DNA of 64,000 nt from Rhizophagus irregularis. Lineage: Eukaryota > Glomeromycota > Glomeromycetes > Glomerales > Glomeraceae. Where the stretch lies: NCBI RefSeq assembly GCF_026210795.1, contig NC_089437.1, positions 1,364,001 through 1,428,000 of the forward strand, read 5' to 3'. This document shows, piece by piece, positions 24,315 through 33,498 of this stretch (position 1 is the stretch's first letter; each line of letters starts with the position of its first letter). Below the pieces are notes generated by a model. It ran no database searches and was not told where the DNA came from. It was given only the letters and a program-made list of their open reading frames with translations. Position numbers and translations under genes: made by a program.

Positions 24315-25033
24315 TGGGATTGGAATTGATTCAATCGAAAATCGAAACCCAAGAATCGATTTAAGAATCGATTAATCGTTTTTCAGTAATTTTACAAAAA
24401 ATTCATTTGTTAAACATTTTCGTGATGCAACGCTTTCGATGGTCCCGGCGGCACAAAATTTTAGGTAGATTTTAACTAAAATACTAAAATAATCTTTATT
24501 GTAAAATTTGAAAATGTTTTTATTTTTGTACTGAATAAAAATCCTGAAATTTTATTAGCTAAAGTAATTATTATATAAAAAGTCAAATTTTGTTATCATT
24601 ATAATAAAAAATTTATGTATAAATATGTAGTAGACATTTTTGGCCTGCATTATAGAATTATATTTAATTCTGGCCAAAAGATGATCCAGGCCCCTAAACT
24701 CGAAATTATCAATTAATAAAAAAATTTTTTTTTTAATTAATTAAACATTAGCCACAATTAACTTGATTGGATTAAATTTTCAATCATCTAATTGTCCAAT
24801 ATTCAATTATTATTGGTCAAAAAGCCATCACAATTGTTGAATTTTTTCGATTTTTTTTTTGTTAATTCCGAGATTTTTTTTCATTGTGGCGTGATTATAG
24901 ATTATATTTGCTGCGCCAAAATATAAAAAATTCGATTTATTGGGATTCGATTTTTAGATTAGATTAATCGATTCTATTAGATACGATTCAATTTTCGATT
25001 AAATCGATTTAGTCAAATCGATTCCAATCCCTA
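24315..25033. mobile_element. hAT-type MITE, 719 bp
   Basis: An 8-bp direct repeat ATACAACT lies at 24307-24314 and 25034-25041, the target size of hAT elements. The ends are inverted: left TGGGATTGGAATTGATT, right (read inward) TAGGGATTGGAATCGATT. Subterminal AATCGATT-like motifs repeat on both sides. There is no transposase; the interior is AT-rich with short GC patches. Non-autonomous. Confidence 0.8.
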
Positions 25034-25041
25034 ATACAACT

Positions 25042-25727
25042 AGGGCAGTCTCAGCTCAGTTTTTCATGCAAACTGAGAAACTAAATTTTTTATATCGGTT
25101 TGAACTCAGTTACTGAACTGGTTTGAGACTTTCTTAAACTCAGTTTATAAACAGTTAATGTATTAAATTAATAAAATTTACAAATGTTATTAATTGCATA
25201 AACTTGATTAATGAATTTATTATAGTAAAAATAAATTTAATTAGATTTATTACATTTTTTTCTAATGTACCCCACTCCGTTTTCAATCCATGATTTTTTT
25301 CTCTTGCTGTTCCTGTATTAAGACGATTCTTGTTTTAAAATTAATATAATGAATTGAATAAGTACAATATAATCATCTAGGATCCTAAGTCAATCAATAA
25401 GGTCATTATAAATTAAAATATTGTCTAATAATATTCCTATTCATACTCTTATTCTTCAACTTTATTGATATATTTTTTAAAAGAAAATGCAATTTCCAAA
25501 TTATTGAATGGCGAAAAAAATTTCTTAAACTATAATAAAGTGTTAAATTTGTATATTAAATTTATTTGCTATCATGGTCTAAAAAATGAATAAATAAAAT
25601 TATTAATATTAAGTTGTCATTACAAATATGATAAATGTTTATATTAATATCGATTTGTAAGGATTCTATTTAATAAGATAAATCTTACAGCATTTATAAT
25701 TATTTTGATTATTGTCTCTATGTAGGT
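25042..25727. other. AT-rich intergenic DNA
   Basis: No gene was recognised. About 25043-25150 contains repeated AACTCAGTTT-like strings in both orientations, a possible small inverted repeat. Confidence 0.35.
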
Positions 25728-26028
25728 GGTAATCAGCGGCTTTGATATAATTTTGGCCTCGTAATATTTACCACATGCTTTGTTTTTTTGCATTCCCTGA
25801 TGCATTATAATCTGCAGGTTTACGTAATCCCATATCAGTTATACAAATGGCCTTTACCAATATGTGAATTATTAATTTATTATAATTTTTATCCAAATAA
25901 GTTCTCAAATTTCCATTTTCTGTATGATCATTGATCTAAAACCATTACGTAATTTCCCCATAAAGTTTAATAACATACCTAATAATTTCTCCATTATCAT
26001 TCCATATATTTACTTTGCCAAACCCACC
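25728..26028 (-). pseudogene. Protein kinase relic
   Basis: Reading the minus strand, a glycine loop GGFGKVNIWNDNGE starts at 26028. After a frameshift, ENGNLRTYLDKNYNKL matches the hinge and alpha-D region. Then ITDMGLRKPADYNASGN corresponds to the DFG segment (as DMG), and after an in-frame stop ILRGQNYIKAAD corresponds to the region after APE. The catalytic loop (HRD) and much of both lobes are missing. It is a deletion-ridden copy of another Rhizophagus kinase subfamily. Confidence 0.65.
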
Positions 26029-26283
26029 TTTCGAATATCATAAAATTTATAATAAACTATCCACTTAATAAAATTTAAAATATTTATAGTAAAATAAAAT
26101 TTTCAACCATTTATTGCTTAAATTTTTTGGAATTATTTTCCATTGCACAGTAACTTTAAAAGAAAATGAATAACAAAATTATTATAAATTATGATGTAAT
26201 ATTTGCTGATTTATTATGATTTTCTGAACTAAAAAAATATTTGTTATTATTATTCTATTTATTTATATATCAATCAATTCAAT

Positions 26284-26330
26284 TTTGATCTGTACAGTGT
26301 ACACTTTGCCAAACTTGCCTGCTTTGAAAC
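26284..26330 (-). pseudogene. Kinase glycine-loop relic
   Basis: The minus strand reads AGKFGKVYTVQI, a degraded kinase P-loop, with no further kinase sequence around it. It is one of three such loops on the same strand between 26028 and 26690. Confidence 0.4.
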
Positions 26331-26651
26331 TTCAAAGTTAAGATGTACTGATGACTGAGTACCTTGAATATTATCACTAGTCCAATTTTAAAATTTCGTT
26401 AAATTCACGATTTATGAGGTACAATAATCTAAATAATCTAAAGTATTATAATTTTTAAAATATTAATAAAATATTATACGTTTTTGGCAGTTTTTTTCCA
26501 TAAAATAGTAAAATACAATGTGATGAACCTTTTATTAAATAACAAATTTATTATTTATAGATTCTTATGTACTGTATTATACTTGCTAAGTTGTTTATAA
26601 TTTCAGGATTAAAACATATTTTGTTTACTTCTCCAATTTGAATTATCATTA

Positions 26652-26689
26652 TCCATCAATCCAATTTACTCTGTAGGCTTTGCCAAACT
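26652..26689 (-). pseudogene. Kinase glycine-loop relic
   Basis: The minus strand reads KFGKAYRVNWIDG, matching the glycine loop and beta-2 strand of Rhizophagus kinases (compare the WIDG of the intact kinase at 7928). Isolated fragment. Confidence 0.4.
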
Positions 26690-26812
26690 TTATTATCAAT
26701 AGATTATCCACGAGATTACACCAAAATTATATCATAAAGGAATTTTGAATTATTTTTTCCCTAGAATTTAGCACCTATACTAAAGTCATTAGTTTCACTA
26801 AACGAGAAAGAA

Positions 26813-27124
26813 ATGAGAGAGCTTTCAATCTTCAAAGAGCATATTGATCCTGTCACCAGTTCTGTCATCAGTACCTACTATAGTGTCACTAGTAACGGCA
26901 ACAATCTTTGCTTTTCAAAGGAACAGACTTTCAGCAACGGTTCATACCCAAATTTTCCAATGAATATTCGACTCGATATAGACAAAAATAAAACATGGTT
27001 GATACATATGCTACTTATAAAACATGCGTTTCTAAATTTAAAAATCAATTTAAAAATATTTTTTTTTTATTATATTTTTTTTGTAAAACAATACATAGAA
27101 AAGGTCAGCCGGCTAATAAAATGA
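26813..27124 (+). CDS. Hypothetical ORF, doubtful
   Basis: A frame of 103 codons. The first 60 residues (MRELSIFKEHIDPV, STYYSVTSNGNNLC) look plausible, while the remainder is Phe/Lys-rich composition noise. It may be a first exon or a relic. No family recognised and no supporting context. Confidence 0.2.
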   Translation: MRELSIFKEHIDPVTSSVISTYYSVTSNGNNLCFSKEQTFSNGSYPNFPMNIRLDIDKNKTWLIHMLLIKHAFLNLKINLKIFFFYYIFFVKQYIEKVSRLIK

Positions 27125-27743
27125 AAGTAATAAAATGATTGAGGATTTGCGCCCAAATTTTTTCGCTGGCACTACTTCATGTTAGTATTTGTAATATATT
27201 GTACTGCATATATAATTTAAGTTTACTACGAACTTAACAAACAATAGCCTTGCTGTTATACTTTTATACATGTGAGTATGTGAAAAGAATAATAATGATG
27301 TATTATGATTTAATCTATACTCCTAGTACTCTCCTAGTCATGTGAGCATGCGAAAATTATAATTAATTTATTAATAATATATAATAATGTATTAGGCATG
27401 CGAAAATTTAATCATGATGTTAAAAAAAAAACTTATCTTACATTTTTTTTTCTTGTAAAATTAAAATGTTTTTTTGAAATCCCTGAAATTAGTTTTACCT
27501 TTTAGCTTTAATATTCACTATTACAAATGCTCTTCAACTAGTGGCTCTGTACGACAATAGATATGACAATAGTCAGAGAAATTTCTACATAAAATAATTA
27601 AAAAGTTATTAGTTTAAAGAAAACTTTATATATTTGATTTACAATGTTCTTTTATTTTAAACTATTGGGAAATTAATAATTAAATCAACAACAATACCTA
27701 GTCATAATTATAAATAAAAATAGTAAATATTATTTAACTTTAT
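27125..27743. other. AT-rich intergenic DNA
   Basis: No gene is seen. The string CATGTGAGTATGTGAAAA and variants (GTCATGTGAGCATGCGAAAA, AGGCATGCGAAAATT) recur between 27268 and 27410 as diverged repeats of about 70 bp. Confidence 0.4.
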
Positions 27744-27845
27744 TTGAACTGGGAATTTGGAATTGGAACTAATGTTAATAAGAAAAAGGCATTTGAATTT
27801 TACAAAAAGACTGTAAATATAGACAATGCATTTGTATGGGGCTAA
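27744..27845 (+). pseudogene. Sel1-like repeat relic
   Basis: The frame reads LNWEFGIGTNVNKKKAFEFY then KKTVNIDNAF before a stop. This matches the start of a Sel1/TPR-like repeat (G-x-G-T-x-x-D/N-x-x-K-A-F/A-x-x-Y-x-K-A). Sel1 proteins are another large Rhizophagus family. Only one repeat survives and nothing comparable flanks it. Confidence 0.5.
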
Positions 27846-28059
27846 TGAAATATTTACTTAGAAAAAAATTAGACCACTTGTTATTACTTTCCCACTTCAA
27901 ACATATTGATCTCGGCGTACATCACACTTTCAAGTATGGACACCAAGAATATTGGAAAAAAAATTCACCATTATTACTTAAATTAGTAAAACTTACTTTT
28001 CACTCTTTATAAAATATTGCAAAATCCTGGTTACAGTTTTTTCTTTAAATATTTTCTGC

Positions 28060-28247
28060 ATCTAAAAGAAAATGTGGCCAAATTAGACAGACACACTCAA
28101 AAAGAAAATGTGGAATTAAAGAAAGAGTTAACTTGGGAACGTGCAGAATTCATTAGAGAAATGGCTCAAGAACATGCGGGGTTGCAGAAAGAGACATTTC
28201 TGAAGTTCAATTATAAGAAAATAATAGTTTTACTTCACCGGAAATAA
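28060..28247 (+). pseudogene. Coiled-coil fragment
   Basis: The frame LKENVAKLDRHTQKENVELK then ELTWERAEFIREMAQEH has strong heptad-like charge patterning. It is cut off by AT-rich sequence and a TAA at 28247. No start exon is visible, so it is probably an exon relic. Family unknown. Confidence 0.3.
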
Positions 28248-29686
28248 ACTAAAGAAATATCTTTTGCAGATGACGGAATTGATTATTGATCTTTGAATGG
28301 AGATATAGCAATGAAATTAAATGTACATTTTTTATGGATATTTATTTATTTATTAAATGAAATCCTTTTATAGTGTAATCAATTAAATTATCCTGCCTTA
28401 CAAATCAAATTTTTACGAACATCGCAACATGATGCTTATCAACAGATTATATAAAAAAAAAACCGGGATTATATTATCAAACTATTGTTCTCATTATTTA
28501 ATACAATAACTTAAAGTGGATTTATCTTTGTCAATTAACTTTTTTTTTCTGTGAAATTCTATTATATATTTTTATTGTTAAAAAAAATTGTCACAATAGT
28601 AATTTTCTGAAATCTCAAGATTTGTTTAATATAGCAAATAAAAAAAAACTCCAAATTTTCTTGGGTTGGTAATATGTCAATTCAAAATAAAGATTAAGGA
28701 TCATTAATAGTAAGATTCTGCTCCTTTTCAATTAGTTTTTTTTCGCCCTCAAAATTTTTAGAAAATTTAGAAAATTTAGAAGTTATTTCCTAATAATGAT
28801 TTTTATTAGGATCAAATACTGATATTTATTTAAACATAGTATAAATTTTTGCGTAACGGATAATTGGTCACATGTGAATGAACCCGCTCAGCCAGAACGA
28901 TCGTAAACAGACGGATACTTTGCAAATCGTTGAGAGAAAATAGGAGTATGCGGGTATAAAATTTACGCCAATGCTTCTTATTCCTAGAATGGCTACTAAT
29001 TTTACGCAAAAATATTCTTGCAGGATATGATTTTCACATTACGTGATTTTTCATCATTCCTCTCTTTAAGCATTCGCTACTCATTCATTTTATTACATTC
29101 TTTTTATTTTACTTAGCTCTGGAGTCTGGACTTAAAAACGTTATTTTTATTAATCTGTTAAGTATAGCTTATAATCTAGCATATAACCCAATACTTCTAT
29201 AATTAGTACTTTTTAGGTATTAAAATGTTTGTGTGATTATTTTATGACTGAAGCTGTTGAAATATAAGTAACATAATTATGTTATATTTTCGGGAGAGAA
29301 AAAGTTGGTGGTCCGAATAAAAATTTATTATTAATTATATTAATTTATTTTACTATTGGTATTTCAAAATTTCATGCCCGTTCTAAATTTTAAAAGTTTC
29401 CTTGTATTAACTTCAAATTTAACATTAATAATAATTTTTAATCTTCATGATATTGGAGCAAAATTAATTGTTTATTGGGAATATTTATTAAATTATATTT
29501 ATCGGACTTGTTATTATTGATCAAAATCGCAGAAGAAAAGACTACATATATTCCCTTTTACAAGAATAAATCCTATATCTACCAAACTTCATTCATTTAT
29601 TGCGAAAAAAAAAATAACAAATTAAAATTAAGTCAAGATTTTGAAAGCAAAATTATGTAGCCTACATATACTTACTGAACCGTTCT
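28248..29686. other. Intergenic DNA with segments repeated elsewhere in the window
   Basis: Parts of 29160-29600 resemble 11640-11830 and 15090-15330. At about 29610-29650 the + strand reads KLKLSQDFESK, possibly a scrap of BTB exon 1 (compare KLSQNLIELLK). No intact gene. Confidence 0.4.
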
Positions 29687-31199
29687 CTATCTTTTAATAA
29701 TTTGAAATACTTCATAATCCTCTATTGAGAATTCTCCGTCATCTCTTATCTTTTTCTTAAAATGATTTTTTTTAGTGAGAATATGTTCATAATTATTAGA
29801 TTCATTCGCTGCCCATATTAAGAGATCACCAAAGGATGGTCCATAATTACGATATCTATTATCTATTGCGTAATACGCATTTTCCACATTACTTAAAATT
29901 GCATCTTTAAGGTTACACTTACTCTTAAAGGAAAAAATAAAACTATGTCTAATATTATAATAACAACCAGCAGTAATCCAATTTCTAGGATTATATCCAC
30001 CAAGAATTTCATCTGTTCCTTTTACTTTAAAAAATGTAACGGTACCAATTTTACCGTCACATAAATCATGAAACTTTTTAGGAGTAAATCCATCTCTGCT
30101 TCCTCTTAATAACAATTTAAATTCGTACGGAAAGTATAATTCTCTTAAATATGAAAATTCATTATTATAATCCACATTATTAATCCATCTTGAAATAGTT
30201 GAAATTATATTTAAATTAACAATTTTTGTATCAAGATTTAAATTTGTTTTTATATTTCTCGGAAGCAAAATATTATCATCACTTGGTTTACTGTCAGGAT
30301 TCATATAAGAACCTAACAAATTTTCATAAAATTGTTGATCGAGAAGTTTTTTATATGGACGAACTTTAAATAAGAAATCTTTAGGTGATAAACTAAAAAA
30401 TCTAACCAAAGGTGTACAGTGTTGTAAAGTATTTTTCATTATTTTAAAATCATCATCTTTCCAAGTATCAGGATCTGAAACAATGGTTGGATTTTGTGCA
30501 AGACCCCATTTTAATACACGTTCCCAAACTTCAATTTCTTTCATTTTTAAATCATTTCTTTCAATAAGTGAAACTAAAGATTTTTCTGGAAGTGAAGTAA
30601 AATCAAGTGAACTAAATACTTGCTCTGGAGAATTTGCCATAATATCCGTACAACATTGTTGAAGTTCTAATAAATTATTAGATTGAAAACTTGTTCTATG
30701 TGTAAGTTCAAAATGTTGTTTAATCCACACGGATTTATTTTCAATTAAATATTTTTGTAAATAATCAATTAATTCTTGAAGTTGAAGTTGATCAGCAGTA
30801 GCCAATAATTTCAAATTTTCTGAAACGTTTTGCTCATTCAAAGAAAGAATACCACCATAAATATACCTACAATAAAAAAAAAAAAGTTAAAATGAATAGA
30901 AATTAAAAAAATTATGATACATTAAATTAAATTTATTAAAAATTCTTACGTTAAAATTATTTGAAAAATTTCTGGTGATATTTTTGGTAATCTAATATGA
31001 GTTAAGATATTATCATTATTTTTTTTATTTGTTGCTATTGTTCTTCTTAAATATGGAGAACGATAACATAATATATTCGTATGTGCACGAAATATTTTTA
31101 CGTTAGGATCTTCTCCAACTTCAATTGTAATATCATAATATTCATCATCTTTTAATAATTCAATAAGATTTTGACTTAATTTCGAAAAAAATTGAGTAG
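29687..31199 (-). pseudogene. BTB/BACK/TLDc gene, second copy, interrupted in exon 1 by a retrotransposon
   Basis: Exon 2 is 30866-29687 and the surviving exon 1 is 31199-30950, with a conserved intron (GTAAGA..TTGTAG). The start codon and one further base lie at 38645-38642, on the other side of the Ty3 element. Element 31200-38637 plus one GTAG target copy separates codon 2 from codon 3. Adding the displaced 4 bp gives exactly the 254-nt exon 1 of the intact paralogue, and the combined length would be 477 codons without stops. BTB (DDEYYDITIEVGEDP), BACK and TLDc (RGSRDGFTPKKFHDL, GGYNP) are otherwise undamaged. The gene is recently broken rather than decayed. A transcript from the LTR or a downstream ATG might still express part of it, but this is speculative. 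Confidence 0.88.
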
Positions 31200-31774
31200 T
31201 GTCAATCGAATAATCATGTGACCGACGATCATGTTACGAATGTTGCAAATGTTACGAATGTTTAATATGTTAAACATGTTTAACATATGCAACATATTTA
31301 ACATATATAACATATGCAACATATAACACATATTTAACATATTACATTTGTTAAATATATAGCATTTATTTAATATGTTTAACATGATTAGCATAGTTAT
31401 TTTTGTTATAAATACATGCGTTCTAAAATCAATGTAAAGATAGATAATTCTGTTATATTTTAATAAAGCATTTATTAAATAAATTATCTCATTGTTTATT
31501 TTTCATAGTTGTTATATTTTGTGAGTCAATATTGCGTCTGAGTGTATATGCCCGTGTGTGCAATACCGTATTCGCATTTGACTGAAATTTACATTTATTT
31601 TATTGTGTAACCTTCGTAAATCGATCGACAGTGATATATTTCTTAATAATTTCATATAATTTATTTCATTTCGCGTTCATTAACACTATTTAATATTTAT
31701 TTTTATTATTAATCCTTCTGCTTACCATATACCCATACGCTTATTTTTATAAGCATACAAGAACTGGCATAACA
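31200..31774 (+). repeat. 5' LTR (575 bp)
   Basis: Begins TGTCAATCG and ends GGCATAACA. It carries an array of about 130 bp (31255-31390) of variants of AACATAT/ATGTT. It matches the 3' LTR at every position checked. It probably supplies promoter and poly-A signals (AATAAA near 31462); the R/U5 boundaries cannot be placed by eye. Confidence 0.95.
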
Positions 31775-31777
31775 AAT

Positions 31778-31795
31778 TGGTGCCTTCTGCCAGAA
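31778..31795 (+). promoter_or_regulatory. Putative tRNA primer-binding site
   Basis: TGGTGCCTTCTGCCAGAA starts three bases after the 5' LTR and begins with TGG, as needed to pair with a tRNA CCA end. The specific tRNA cannot be named without a tRNA set. Confidence 0.5.
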
Positions 31796-31826
31796 TCCCG
31801 ATTTCCCATTATTTTAGTCCCCTTTT

Positions 31827-33449
31827 ATGTTCCAAAACCATTTTAATCGCAACGATATACACGACGCTATACATAGACAATTAGGGCTAAATAACATAGC
31901 CACTTATCATCGTGATTTATCGTGTAATAATTGTTATCCATCCGAAATTCCCTTAACCCCCACCTTTCAACACTTTTTGGATTGGATTTCTTCTAACTAT
32001 CCGGTTATAGAATACACCCGATATACTCAACAATATTTTGAAGAGGTTGCTTATTCAATCACTAACGCGGATATTGACAACGCCATACATAACCTATTGT
32101 TCAGTATCCGATACACTGATATAGAACCAATAGATTATACCCTTTTGCGTCAGGACCTTATCAACGCCTATAATCTAACCAACGGTTTCCAGCAAGATCC
32201 TAACGAAGTTCTCTATCAAGTCAGTGAGACTACTACCTCACCAGAACCTGAAGCTTTAAGTGATACCACATCAGAGAATTCCGAGGAAGAAATTCCCCAT
32301 TTACATATTCCTTTACCACCTATATACAACACACCGAATAACCCAGCTCCAGTAATCCCACCGGTAATTAATATGGCCCAACCTAACCAGCAGGATTTTC
32401 AGCAATTACGAGCGGCAATTGCAGCACTAACCCAGGTATTGCCGAATACCAACAATGCTTTGGTCGGGAATACACAGGCCATTGCCAACCCTCCAAGACG
32501 AGAAGGAAAGGTGGCCGAATTGCCATCATTTTATGGAGGCAATCAGGACCCGGTCGCATGGCTAGAGGATTTTACTAGAGCTTGTAATGCTAATGGTATA
32601 GCAAACGGCCGTAAATTGGAAGTAGTACCGGCCTATCTTAAGGGCGCGGCTTCTACATGGTGGAATGCCAATCAGGCGTTACCAAATAATAACCCTAACA
32701 AGATCACTATATGGACCGGCAATAATAACAATACCGATTTTATCCAGAATTTCCCAGCGGCTTTTAGAACTCAGACTCTAGTCGAAATCTGGACTACAGA
32801 ACTAGAGCAAAGACGACAACAACCTGGCGAGGATGTAAATACCTACGCCGCCGCCTTACAAGAATTATACCGAAGGGTGGAGACGAATGCTTTCGCCTAT
32901 CCCGAAGCGATCAAGGCTCGGAAATTTGTGAACGGTCTATTGCCTGACCTATATGTTACCGTTAAGCCTCACAATGATCAAACGTGGAATGGCGCTGTGG
33001 ATAGGGCTAAAGCGTATGAGTTAACGCATAGAGATCAAGGCGCTGTTAGCGCATACCTCAATAAATTTACGCCGATGACAACTACTGACCATACCGGCGA
33101 TTTGCTTAAGGCCATCCAGGATTTATCTAAACAAGTACAGTCGATAGGTAATGGATATAGAGGCTATCGGAGTAATAATAGTTTCCGAAATGCCAACCAG
33201 CAGCAAACGGTCCAAACAACGCAAGGTAGACCGAATCAGGTCGTATGTTATTCATGTGGAGAGCCGGGACATATATCTAGGACTTGTCCGAATAGAAATA
33301 ATGTTGCTGGACGTCCCAATAATATTCCGAGGAATAATAATAATAATACCCTGCAACCAACAAATACAAATGACCAACTTGCGCAGATACAACAATTGCT
33401 GGCCCAATTGGTGCCGCAAGAAGGTACAGAAGACCAGCATTTAAACTAG
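31827..33449 (+). CDS. gag: Gag (capsid/nucleocapsid) of the Ty3/Gypsy element
   Basis: 540 residues. The N-terminal 180 residues are acidic and Pro-rich. A retrotransposon Gag core lies at about 235-390 (PSFYGGNQDPVAWLEDF, YLKGAASTWWNA). A CCHC zinc knuckle is at C474-x2-C477-x4-H482-x4-C487 (CYSCGEPGHISRTC), followed by an Asn/Gln-rich tail. Gag packages the RNA and forms the particle. The ORF ends in TAG directly after a T TTA AAC heptamer, where ribosomes can slip into the pol frame. ATG at 31827 is 52 nt after the LTR. Confidence 0.92.
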   Translation: MFQNHFNRNDIHDAIHRQLGLNNIATYHRDLSCNNCYPSEIPLTPTFQHFLDWISSNYPVIEYTRYTQQYFEEVAYSITNADIDNAIHNLLFSIRYTDIEPIDYTLLRQDLINAYNLTNGFQQDPNEVLYQVSETTTSPEPEALSDTTSENSEEEIPHLHIPLPPIYNTPNNPAPVIPPVINMAQPNQQDFQQLRAAIAALTQVLPNTNNALVGNTQAIANPPRREGKVAELPSFYGGNQDPVAWLEDFTRACNANGIANGRKLEVVPAYLKGAASTWWNANQALPNNNPNKITIWTGNNNNTDFIQNFPAAFRTQTLVEIWTTELEQRRQQPGEDVNTYAAALQELYRRVETNAFAYPEAIKARKFVNGLLPDLYVTVKPHNDQTWNGAVDRAKAYELTHRDQGAVSAYLNKFTPMTTTDHTGDLLKAIQDLSKQVQSIGNGYRGYRSNNSFRNANQQQTVQTTQGRPNQVVCYSCGEPGHISRTCPNRNNVAGRPNNIPRNNNNNTLQPTNTNDQLAQIQQLLAQLVPQEGTEDQHLN

Positions 33450-33498
33450 GAGGCGTACCTCAGGAGGGTGAGCGTACACGCCAGACAACAATTCCCTC
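33440..33498 (+). promoter_or_regulatory. Predicted -1 ribosomal frameshift signal at the gag-pol junction
   Basis: TTTAAAC (33440-33446) is in the correct zero-frame phase (T TTA AAC) and abuts the gag stop. After a 5-nt spacer a stem forms: GGC 52-54 with GCC 80-82, GTAC 55-58 with GTAC 74-77, CTC 59-61 with GAG 70-72 (last two digits of 334xx), with bulges at 78-79 and 73. The 8-nt loop contains GAGGG (33464-33468), able to pair with CCCTC at 33494-33498, which would make an H-type pseudoknot with an 11-nt connecting loop. Slipping -1 enters the open pol frame. Confidence 0.8.

Noticed and set aside
31176-31394. Minus-strand ORF of Met/Leu/Asn-rich peptide, and its twin at 38012-38257
   Set aside because: Antisense to the LTR and produced by its AACATAT array. 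Identical in both LTRs and not a gene.
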